From CAZSMK01 sp964608095 (lineage in GTDB: Bacteria > Sumerlaeota > Sumerlaeia > MWCT01 > JAGHBZ01): DNA of 15,608 nucleotides. The position numbers and the translations under genes were made by a program. The first letter of the stretch is position 1. Each line of letters opens with the position of its first letter. Of this stretch, positions 6,005 to 13,166 are shown piece by piece. A model generated the notes under the pieces. That model saw only the letters and a list, made by a program, of their open reading frames with translations, was not told the origin of the DNA and made no database searches. The stretch spans positions 1-15,608 of the forward strand of contig CAZSMK010000089.1 in assembly GCA_964608095.1 (NCBI GenBank), in the 5' to 3' direction.

Positions 6005-8176
6005 ATGAAACAGGTCGTTCAATATCTCAATTCCGGAGACATCGAGATTCTGGACGTGCCAGTGCCGGTACTCCAGAAGGGCGGTGTCATCGTCCGGACT
6101 GCGTATTCGGTGATCAGTATCGGAACCGAGCTGATGAAGGTGAAGACGGGAAAGATGAGTCTTCTTCAAAAAGCGAAGAGCAGACCGGACCAGGTGAAGA
6201 AGGTTATCGAAACGGTAAAACAACAAGGGTTGATAGCGACGTATCGCAAGGTGAAGAACAGGCTCGAGGCGCCGTCGCCACTCGGATACAGTATCGCGGG
6301 CGAAGTGGTCGAGGTGGCGGATGACGTGACGGAATTCTCGGTCGGCGACCTGTTGGCATGTGGTGGCGCGGAATATGCCTTTCATGCAGAGTATAATTTT
6401 GTTCCCCGGAACCTCTGTGCGAAAATCCCCGACGGTTTAACTCTCGAACAAGCGGCGTTCAGCACCGTGGGCGCCATCGCCATGCAGGGACTTCGTCAGG
6501 CAGAAGTCGTCCTCGGTGAGTGTGTGCTCGTTATTGGGCTCGGGCTTCTCGGGCAGATACTGCTCCAGATTATCAGGGCTTGTGGGGCGCAGCCTATCGG
6601 AATCGATGTTGATCCCAAAAAGGTCGATTTCGCCCGGTCGCTTGGCTTTGACCATGTGTGGAATAGAGAAGACGACGTCAAAGACAGGATTATGGCGGCA
6701 AGCAAGGGAATCGGAGTTGATTCGGTCATTGTAACCGCAGCGACAGAGAGCAATGATCCCACGGAATTGGGAATCGCCGTACTGCGCGACCGCGGTCGTT
6801 TTGTTGATATCGGCATCATCAAGATGGACATCCCGTGGCGCGTTGCGTATCCGAAGGAACTCGAATTCCGCATGAGCCGCTCCTACGGTCCCGGTCGCTA
6901 CGACCCGACGTATGAGGAGAAGGGTGTGGATTACCCGATTGGGTATGTCCGGTGGACCGAGAAACGCAACATGGAATCATTTCTTAATCTGATCGCGCAA
7001 AAACGTATTGATGTCGCCTCGCTCGTGACACACCGGTTTCCTTTTTCACAAGCATCGGAAACCTACAAAAAGATCAACGAAGCATCAGGAAACGAAAATT
7101 ACATCGGTGTGGTGTTCGAATACGAAAAATCCCCTATCGAACGAACCGTTACGCTTCGCGAGCCGGTAAAGAAAACTACACCGCCGCAGATGTTAACACT
7201 CGGCGTAATCGGCGCCGGTAATTACGTTAAAACCATGCTTCTCCCCCATATCCAGAATATGGAGAAGATAACGCTCGCAGCCATAGCAACCGCTACCGGA
7301 ACAAGTGCGGTGTACACAGGGGAGAAATTCGGGTTCGAGACTGCAACCACCGAACCGGCTAAAGTCCTGGATGATGAGAAAATAAACGCGCTCCTTATAG
7401 GAACACGCCATAACCTCCACTCTTCGTTCATAATCAGGGGACTCAAAAACAATAAACATGTCTTCTGTGAAAAACCCATGGCGTTGAACAAAGATGAACT
7501 GCACGATATTATTAAAGCGCATAATGAGAGTAAGGGAAGTGTCATGATTGGTTATAACCGAAGATTCGCTCCATTGATGGAAAAACTCAAGTTCAGTCTG
7601 AATCCCCAGATTCCCATGGTTATGAGCTATATCGTCAATGCGGGATTTATGGCAAAAGATTCGTGGTATCAAGACCCGGAGCAGGGCGGTGGACGCATTA
7701 TCGGCGAGGTATGCCATTTTGTCGATGTGTTCCAATACCTTACCGACGATTACGTACAGGAAGTCTTCGCAAAGTGCGTTTCGGATACCCGCGCCGACCA
7801 GACCGAGCAGGATAACGTAATCATTAGCTTAAAGACGTCCCGCGGAAGTGTGGGCGAAATCATCTACACCGCCTACGGCGACCGGCAATACCCAAAAGAG
7901 CGGATTCAGGTCTTCAATGGCGGGACTACCTGTTTCCTCGACAACTTCAAATCGTTGAAGATTTACAAAGGTGGGAAATGCAAGAAGATCGGGGGTGGTA
8001 TGACGCCGGATAAAGGACAACGCAACGAACTCATCCGGTGGGTTGAAACCGTGCTTTCCGCCGGCTCGACTCCAATCCCGTTTCAACAGTTGCTGAATAC
8101 TTCACTCACAACTATTGCCGTTATCGAATCCTTGAAGAAAAGTGCACCTGTTGAACTTCATGAATTGAACGCATGA
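6005..8176 (+). CDS. Bi-domain oxidoreductase: MDR dehydrogenase fused to Gfo/Idh/MocA domain
   Basis: This 723-residue fusion is of a type common in surface-glycan clusters. Residues 1-370 are a medium-chain (alcohol dehydrogenase-like) domain with Rossmann motif GLGLLG (178-183). The usual catalytic-zinc Cys region is replaced by SVISIGTE (35-42) and there is no four-Cys structural zinc cluster, so this half is probably zinc-independent. Residues about 397-720 are a Gfo/Idh/MocA oxidoreductase with GVIGAGNY (400-407), CEKP (488-491) carrying the active-site Lys, and a GEVCHFVD stretch. Both halves should bind NAD(P); a sugar or uronate oxidation-reduction in glycan precursor synthesis is inferred. 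GAGGA lies 8 bases before the start. GC looks higher than in the four genes upstream, suggesting a different origin. Confidence 0.85.
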   Translation: MKQVVQYLNSGDIEILDVPVPVLQKGGVIVRTAYSVISIGTELMKVKTGKMSLLQKAKSRPDQVKKVIETVKQQGLIATYRKVKNRLEAPSPLGYSIAGEVVEVADDVTEFSVGDLLACGGAEYAFHAEYNFVPRNLCAKIPDGLTLEQAAFSTVGAIAMQGLRQAEVVLGECVLVIGLGLLGQILLQIIRACGAQPIGIDVDPKKVDFARSLGFDHVWNREDDVKDRIMAASKGIGVDSVIVTAATESNDPTELGIAVLRDRGRFVDIGIIKMDIPWRVAYPKELEFRMSRSYGPGRYDPTYEEKGVDYPIGYVRWTEKRNMESFLNLIAQKRIDVASLVTHRFPFSQASETYKKINEASGNENYIGVVFEYEKSPIERTVTLREPVKKTTPPQMLTLGVIGAGNYVKTMLLPHIQNMEKITLAAIATATGTSAVYTGEKFGFETATTEPAKVLDDEKINALLIGTRHNLHSSFIIRGLKNNKHVFCEKPMALNKDELHDIIKAHNESKGSVMIGYNRRFAPLMEKLKFSLNPQIPMVMSYIVNAGFMAKDSWYQDPEQGGGRIIGEVCHFVDVFQYLTDDYVQEVFAKCVSDTRADQTEQDNVIISLKTSRGSVGEIIYTAYGDRQYPKERIQVFNGGTTCFLDNFKSLKIYKGGKCKKIGGGMTPDKGQRNELIRWVETVLSAGSTPIPFQQLLNTSLTTIAVIESLKKSAPVELHELNA

Positions 8177-8261
8177 CCAGCAAGTGAAAGATTATCTTGA
8201 TAAATAAAAACAATGGGTTTTTAAAAGTTAGATACCGATTCCAACATACCTGATAAAAGGA

Positions 8262-9689
8262 ATGAATGGTTTGCATCGTACGATTCAAGATTTGTACAAG
8301 AAGAGTCCCTACTGGGTAAAGAATATAACGGGTCGTGTAGCGCGTGTTATTCCTACTGGTATGCTGTATGGGAAGAACTACCGGGATGCGCGGGATTTAA
8401 TAAGCCGTTCCGAATTCTGGAGCGCGGAACAGCATCGCGAGTGGCAGATCTCGATGCTCCGTACGCTACTCCTCTACTGTCGAGATAACGTTCCCTATTA
8501 TGAGAAGGTGTTCAAAGAACGAGGGTTTGATCCCGCTACATTCAAGGAACCTGAGCAGCTCGAGTCATTGCCTTTCTTGACGAAAGACATAATTCGTAAC
8601 AATTCCAGTGCATTAACTTCCCGCGCCTATAAGCCGCATCAACTCATAAAAGTGACCACGGGCGGTTCGACTGGTGAACCGTTGGAGTTCTACTTCGATA
8701 AGGCCTATACGCGCCAGGTGGAAAAGGCTTTTATCCATGACCATTGGGGTCGGGTAGGGTATAAACCGCGCGATAGGGTCTGTGCGCTTCGCGGCGCTTT
8801 GATCGAGAGAAACGAAATCTCCGCCTATGACCCTGTTCAGAACATGCTGGTCTTATCTCCCTTTAATCTCACACCTGACCGAATCAGCGACTATGTGGAA
8901 CGACTCAACCGATTCAAGCCGCGCTTTCTATGGGTGTATCCATCGACCGCGACGCAGTTCGCCCGGGAACTCAACCGTCAAAACAAGCGGCTCGACTTTC
9001 CTCTCGACGCTGTTATATGTGCATCGGAGAAGGTCTACCCTGCACAACGTGAACTCTTACACAAGGTCTTTGGATGTCGAGTGTTCAGCTATTACGGACT
9101 TACAGAATACTGCGTATGTGGCGCAGAATGCGAGTATTCCAGCGATATTCATATCTATCCCCAGTATGGATTCACCGAGTTTATAAAACCCGAAAACCAC
9201 GACGTAGCCGAGCATGTGTATGAAATCGTCGCCACCGGATTCAACAATTTTGCATTTCCTTTTATCCGTTATCGTACAGGAGATCTGGCACTTACAAAGG
9301 ATTCGAAAAAATCTTGTAAATGTGGAAGAAATTATCAAATTGTTGAAGACATAATCGGACGGGGAGCGGATTTTATAATTACGCGGAGCAAAAAAGTTGT
9401 CAGTCTCACCAGTCTTATTTTTGCACAGCACTTTCACGCCTTCGGGAATATCAGAAAGATGCAATTCGTACAGGATAAAATCGGAGAGGTTACGGTCAGA
9501 ATTGTCAAAACCGGCGACTATACAGTGGAAGACGAGAAAGAAATAGAAAAGGTACTGTCACGATGTGTTGGAGAAGGAGAGCTTACCTTATATTTCGACT
9601 ATGTAGAGGATATTCCGTCGACGCGTATGGGAAAGCATCTTTTCTTAAAACAGAACCTTGATCTTTCGGAGATTGGGGGGCTGACATGA
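8262..9689 (+). CDS. CapK/PaaK-like adenylate-forming enzyme (phenylacetate-CoA ligase family)
   Basis: This 475-residue member of the ANL superfamily is of the kind found in capsule and exopolysaccharide clusters. The phosphate-binding loop TTGGSTGEP is at residues 132-140, YYGLTE at 277-282 and RYRTGD at 336-341. Cysteines in YCVCGAEC and CKCGR match the family's cysteine-rich positions and may bind zinc. The expected chemistry is ATP-dependent activation of a carboxylic acid; the acceptor in glycan clusters is unknown. No thiolation domain is attached. The ATG at 8262 touches AAAAGGA directly, too close for normal initiation; an in-frame TTG at 8271 sits 9 bases from that site and may be the real start. 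The last 25 codons have a diverged copy at 9874-9951. Confidence 0.8.
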   Translation: MNGLHRTIQDLYKKSPYWVKNITGRVARVIPTGMLYGKNYRDARDLISRSEFWSAEQHREWQISMLRTLLLYCRDNVPYYEKVFKERGFDPATFKEPEQLESLPFLTKDIIRNNSSALTSRAYKPHQLIKVTTGGSTGEPLEFYFDKAYTRQVEKAFIHDHWGRVGYKPRDRVCALRGALIERNEISAYDPVQNMLVLSPFNLTPDRISDYVERLNRFKPRFLWVYPSTATQFARELNRQNKRLDFPLDAVICASEKVYPAQRELLHKVFGCRVFSYYGLTEYCVCGAECEYSSDIHIYPQYGFTEFIKPENHDVAEHVYEIVATGFNNFAFPFIRYRTGDLALTKDSKKSCKCGRNYQIVEDIIGRGADFIITRSKKVVSLTSLIFAQHFHAFGNIRKMQFVQDKIGEVTVRIVKTGDYTVEDEKEIEKVLSRCVGEGELTLYFDYVEDIPSTRMGKHLFLKQNLDLSEIGGLT

Positions 9690-9720
9690 GGGTCGTCTTC
9701 TTTCTCTCTTGCCGGATTTT

Positions 9721-9756
9721 GGGGAAAGTACTGTAGATTGAAAACTGTACTTGCCC
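9721..9756. other. Imperfect hairpin after the cassette
   Basis: GGGGAAAGTAC (9721-9731) and GTACTTGCCC (9747-9756) pair over nine base pairs with one mismatch, around a 15-base loop that can add two more pairs. It lies 32 bases after the last cassette gene. Neither strand shows a T-run after the stem, so it is not a classical intrinsic terminator, though it could still slow or stop polymerase or protect a 3' end. Confidence 0.3.
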
Positions 9757-9802
9757 GGATTATCCCCCCCACCGAAAACATCATTTCTTTCCTTAAAAAG
9801 GT

Positions 9803-9873
9803 TATGAATAATTCGTGTTAGCGGTGTTTCTTTTTCTTGCGTTTTTTCTTTTTTTTCGCGGGGGGTGATGTTG
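9803..9873 (-). repeat. Copy of the 3' end of ffh (distal direct repeat)
   Basis: This segment matches 14010-14079, the last codons, stop and first downstream bases of ffh, in the same orientation. Read on the minus strand it encodes AKKKKKRKKKKHR and a TAA stop (complement of 9818-9820), identical at the peptide level to the real tail but with one synonymous change (AAG for AAA). A one-base indel just upstream breaks the frame. After position 9873 the homology fades through ATTCCGTCGACG, a word also similar in ffh and in the capK-like gene. The synonymous change suggests origin from a related ffh allele or an old event, not a fresh duplication. Confidence 0.8.
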
Positions 9874-9951
9874 ATTCCGTCGACGCGGATGGGAAAGCAT
9901 CGTTTCTTAAGGCAGAACCTCGACCTTTCGGATGAGGCGCTCATGAGATAA
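9874..9951 (+). pseudogene. Remnant: last 25 codons of a second capK-like gene
   Basis: Read in frame, this encodes IPSTRMGKH, then RFLRQNLDLS, and ends with DEALMR and TAA at 9949-9951. Of the first 19 residues 17 match the C-terminus of the intact capK-like enzyme ending at 9689, while the last six differ completely. It therefore comes from a paralogue or another allele, not from simple tandem duplication. No start or upstream body is present: the ffh-tail copy abuts it on the left. It marks a recombination border, probably left when the polysaccharide cassette or the adjacent accessory block was exchanged. Confidence 0.75.
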
Positions 9952-9966
9952 AACCCCCCAGCTTCA

Positions 9967-11874
9967 TCAATCAGGGGTATTCTCAGAAACTGCTGAAGGT
10001 TCCTTGAAGATCAAACGTTGAAAATGCACATTCCCCCACACGTTGTCAAAATCAGGGTCAATGCGGGCGAGCATCTTGACGCCGTTATCGAGGGCAATCG
10101 CCTTTTTCAGATAGTTCAGCACACCGCCGATATTGTTTTCCAATGCGGCAATACACGCAAGATTGTAATTGACCACGGACATGTCGGGAAACTCTTCCAG
10201 CAACTCCTCAAACAACTTTTTACCTGCATCAAGTTCCCCTGTCTTGATAAGGCCGATTCCCTTGTTCTTTTCGAGAAGAAAACTTTCAGGAGAATGTTCG
10301 AGACCCTGAGCCGCAATATCGCGGCACTTCTCATAATACTCCCTTTTCTTCCAGTCTTCTTTTTCGCCTTCACCTTTGAGAAACCAGCAGTCGGACAGAA
10401 GCCAGTATATGGCTTCATTGGAACAATCGGGATGCCCGGTCAGGTACTTTTCAAGTACTTGAGTAGCTTCGTCAAATTGTCCTTTGTTATAGAACTTTTT
10501 TGCGGTAATAAGTTCGTGTGGTTCTTCTTCTGTAAGATTCTTTGGAGATTCTACAAGGGCTTCGGGATCGAAAAGTATATCATCGACTTTCTGGAGGATA
10601 CACATCCCTCTATGTAATCGCGCACGGAAATCACACTGTTCATATATCCCGAGGACTTCCTTTTTCAGCGCAAGGGTGATCTCCTTGAGAAGGTCTGAAC
10701 CGAAACCGGATTCGGGTATCTCGAGACATTCTATATCCGACAGCTCCTCAGGTTTGATGAAGTCTTTAGTACATACCGGTATAATGGGTTTATCATATTT
10801 TTTTGCGAGTTCGATCTCTTTCTTTATCTTGTCGGCGTAATCGCCGACAAAGACAATAAGGGCGTTGCAAAAACGTATGGTTCGCTCCATGGTGTTGTAC
10901 CATTGCCCTTCCTGTATCATCTTGTTGGTGACCGGTTCGAGACGTGGAAAGGAATACTTTAAATGAGGAATAAGCGAGCGACTAAAAAATTCCTGGTACT
11001 GTTGTTCCTCCGGCATGGCGACAAAAATTGTCCGTTTTGCCGGTCCTGCGGTTTCTTTAATCTTTAACACCAACGTGCGGTACGCTTTAGCGACTCGCTC
11101 AACCTCAAGCGCGGATTCAAACACAATCTCTTCTTTATAATAGAAGATCGGGTGATAGGGGATTTCGAGAATCAGCAGATCCTTGAAAATGTCCTGGAAT
11201 TTCGTCTGTCGTTCCTTTTTTAAATCCGGCACTCCTTCACCGACCGGAGATGCTACAGGAATCACATCAATAGTTTTAAGCGGGTCCTTGGGGTCTTCAA
11301 ATTGTTTGATTCCGAGATAATGTTTCTTTATTCCTTGTTCGTTTTGTTCATTCATCGCGAAGAAAAGCACTACACAATCAGGTATCTGATGTGTACAGAT
11401 AAAGGCGGAATCGCACTCCCCGGTACGGGAATCGATCAGTACATAATCAGTATCCTTGAAAAGAGCAGCTGCCTGTTTTTTAAAGTTCTCGAAAAAACGG
11501 TATCCCAGAAACTTATCGTAGAGCCGGTCTATGTCGAGACTTCCCAGATTTCTGGGATAATCTGCGTCGAGTTTACCTGCGGGGATAAAGGCAATGTTCT
11601 GATATACTTTTCCTGTACCGAAAGTTGCAAAATCCTTTAATTGTGGAATTTCCTTCCTGCGCATATATTCGACGATAAAATCCAGCACCCCACCCCTGGT
11701 ATGGTCACGTTGTGGAAAAGGATAGGTGTGTAATCCGGGCGCCTCGAGGTCAAAGTCCACGAGAACCACTTTTCGCCCCTCGCTGGCAAGGAGATAGGCT
11801 ACATTTGCGAGCGCAAGCGTCCTACCGACACCGCCTTTGTAAGAGTAGAAGCTCACGAAGAATGGTTTTTTCAT
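9967..11874 (-). CDS. KGGVGR ParA-like ATPase fused to TIR-like domain and TPR repeats
   Basis: This 635-residue protein has three parts. Residues 1-270 are a ParA/MinD-type ATPase: FYSYKGGVGRT (9-19) keeps the signature Lys (K13) but has Arg at position 18 in place of the usual Walker Lys; VDFDLEAPGL (39-48) and VLIDSRTG (145-152, D148) follow. Residues about 281-410 resemble a TIR/ThsB-like fold: IFVAMP (283-288), WYNTMERTIRFCNALIVFVG (325-344), then KKEIELAKKYDKPIIPV (351-367), where E353 lines up with the catalytic Glu of NAD-cleaving TIRs such as SARM1 (HKEIVTAL...KNIVPI). Residues about 455-600 are TPR-like helices, closing with DPDFDNVWGNVHFQRL. The start overlaps the regulator's stop by ATGA, so translation is coupled. 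A nucleotide-switched immune effector is inferred, not shown. Confidence 0.75.
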   Translation of the reverse strand: MKKPFFVSFYSYKGGVGRTLALANVAYLLASEGRKVVLVDFDLEAPGLHTYPFPQRDHTRGGVLDFIVEYMRRKEIPQLKDFATFGTGKVYQNIAFIPAGKLDADYPRNLGSLDIDRLYDKFLGYRFFENFKKQAAALFKDTDYVLIDSRTGECDSAFICTHQIPDCVVLFFAMNEQNEQGIKKHYLGIKQFEDPKDPLKTIDVIPVASPVGEGVPDLKKERQTKFQDIFKDLLILEIPYHPIFYYKEEIVFESALEVERVAKAYRTLVLKIKETAGPAKRTIFVAMPEEQQYQEFFSRSLIPHLKYSFPRLEPVTNKMIQEGQWYNTMERTIRFCNALIVFVGDYADKIKKEIELAKKYDKPIIPVCTKDFIKPEELSDIECLEIPESGFGSDLLKEITLALKKEVLGIYEQCDFRARLHRGMCILQKVDDILFDPEALVESPKNLTEEEPHELITAKKFYNKGQFDEATQVLEKYLTGHPDCSNEAIYWLLSDCWFLKGEGEKEDWKKREYYEKCRDIAAQGLEHSPESFLLEKNKGIGLIKTGELDAGKKLFEELLEEFPDMSVVNYNLACIAALENNIGGVLNYLKKAIALDNGVKMLARIDPDFDNVWGNVHFQRLIFKEPSAVSENTPD

Positions 11875-12716
11875 TGTCCGGCTCCTTCAGTCAAAGAGAC
11901 CATTTCCCCTTTGATTCTCTGCAAGGAGGGTTCTTTCTCCCCACTTGCCTTTTCCTCTTCAAGCTGCACCTCGAGGACTTCCCGCTCCTCTGACGTGGGA
12001 TCTTGAATCAGATAGGTAAGAAAATTTTCCATTTGAACTTGCCTGCAATAGGTGAGAAAGACCTTGATATTATTATGGAGCAAGGAAAGATACCGTTTGA
12101 AGAAATCCCATTCGTCGCCCTCCTCGGTAGGAAAAACCTCATGGTGCCATGAAAAGATGCGCTCCTCCATCTTTTCGAGGAGTTCAATCTCGTTATGGCA
12201 TTTTGCAAGGCTGCTCCGTGTGTTGAGCCAGTGGAGGACAAAAAAGAGAAAGCGCTCGTCGCGGTGGGAAATCATCGAGTCAACAAACTCCAAGAAGCTA
12301 TCGAGCTCGTCCATAAAAAAGGCTTTGAAATCGGAGACCCACTCAGGCGGTTCATTGCCGTATTGGTCAAGGAATTTTTTGAATTCGGCGGTTGCTTCAT
12401 CGGGACGGCACTCGAGAAAAATCTCGGCACAAAATGCCTGGAGGTCAAGGCTTGGTTTTTTGGTGCGCGGTGGGCTATACCCGGAGATGAAATCCGTTAC
12501 TTCCTTCTCCGCTTCAGGGTCGTTACCCAGAACCGCCTCATACCCGCCGAAGAGGTCGGCAAGTTTGACGAGCAATTTATGGCTTGGAAACCGCCTACCC
12601 TTCTCGATATTGCAGAGATGAGATACATTGATTCCCAGCTGACCTGCTAATTGGCTCTGTGTCATCTCCGCGTGCTCACGCAATGTCCGAATGCGTCTTC
12701 CGATTTCTTTTAACAT
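11871..12716 (-). CDS. XRE-family HTH regulator with acidic helical C-terminal domain
   Basis: This 281-residue protein has an N-terminal Cro/C1-type helix-turn-helix at residues 3-58 (RTLREHAEMTQSQLAGQLGI, recognition helix near NVSHLCNIEKGRRFPS). A long, mostly helical acidic region with no recognised family follows, including many aromatic residues (FLFFVLHWLN) and a Glu-rich end near EVLEVQLEEEKASGEKE. It probably regulates its own operon and may keep the downstream ATPase-TIR-TPR protein in check or sense a trigger. The ATG at 12716 is chosen because purine-rich sites (AGGGAG, AAAGGAG) precede it and the HTH then begins at once; a GTG at 12791 would add 25 atypical residues. Its stop overlaps the next gene's start by four bases. 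Confidence 0.75.
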   Translation of the reverse strand: MLKEIGRRIRTLREHAEMTQSQLAGQLGINVSHLCNIEKGRRFPSHKLLVKLADLFGGYEAVLGNDPEAEKEVTDFISGYSPPRTKKPSLDLQAFCAEIFLECRPDEATAEFKKFLDQYGNEPPEWVSDFKAFFMDELDSFLEFVDSMISHRDERFLFFVLHWLNTRSSLAKCHNEIELLEKMEERIFSWHHEVFPTEEGDEWDFFKRYLSLLHNNIKVFLTYCRQVQMENFLTYLIQDPTSEEREVLEVQLEEEKASGEKEPSLQRIKGEMVSLTEGAGQ

Positions 12717-12792
12717 TTCTCCTTTTCTCCCTTGATTACATGATATACACATTTCTCTATGTCGTACAACAAAAAAAAGCTTATCGACCACG

Positions 12793-12818
12793 TTATGTTT
12801 TTCAATTAGAAAACATAA
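12793..12818. promoter_or_regulatory. Perfect 9-bp inverted repeat, candidate operator
   Basis: TTATGTTTT (12793-12801) and AAAACATAA (12810-12818) are exact reverse complements with an 8-base spacer. The dyad lies about 80 bases upstream of the XRE-type regulator start. This size and symmetry fit an operator for a dimeric HTH protein, so autoregulation is a reasonable guess. A hairpin role in RNA is an alternative. Confidence 0.4.
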
Positions 12819-12973
12819 GGGTACTCATCTATATCAACAAAGATCACCCTGCCTTTCTTTAGCGATATTTTTTATAGGTTTGTGGCTGAAAGATTTTTTT
12901 AATATGAAAACGCCTCAAAGAGCCGTAAAGAATACTATGTATAAAATCATACACCTAAATTTGGTACCGTAAA

Positions 12974-13037
12974 AAAGGCACCGCCATGAATCAAGAGTTT
13001 TTTTCTTTCAGAAAACTATTTTGCCAGAGGCGCCTTT
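12974..13037. other. Nested hairpin element
   Basis: Outer arms AAAGGCACC (12974-12982) and GGCGCCTTT (13029-13037) pair with one mismatch. Inside them AGTTTT (12996-13001) pairs with AAAACT (13012-13017). The 64-base element sits in an AT-rich gap and might be a small structured RNA, a remnant of a short mobile repeat or chance. No family is recognised and no target-site duplication is obvious. Confidence 0.25.
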
Positions 13038-13166
13038 GTAATTCCTTTGCTTTACCCAATTATGTTCCCCATACGAATCTGTATAAGTGTGATTGTCAGG
13101 AAAAACACCTCTCGTGTCAATAGTTCTGTTTTCAATAAGAAAAATGTTTTCACGCTCCCTTATTCT

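Larger units (their letters stand above)
12717..13166. other. AT-rich intergenic region upstream of the HTH gene
   Basis: This 450-base stretch has no convincing gene. On the minus strand a weak -10 (TATATC, complement of 12741-12746) lies just before the HTH gene, without a good -35. It contains a perfect 9-bp inverted repeat (12793-12818) and a two-layer hairpin (12974-13037). It separates the regulator operon from the 219-residue gene, which reads toward it on the same strand. No clear terminator for that gene is seen. Confidence 0.5.

Noticed and set aside
9645..9944. Minus-strand open frames covering the scar between the cassette and the ATPase gene
   Set aside because: They are antisense to the capK-like C-terminus and its remnant; their apparent repeat of RSRFCFKKRCFPIRVDG only mirrors the duplicated coding strand.
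11302..12650. Plus-strand open frames opposite the ATPase and HTH genes
   Set aside because: They are shadows of strongly supported minus-strand genes with clear motifs and a coupled ATGA overlap.
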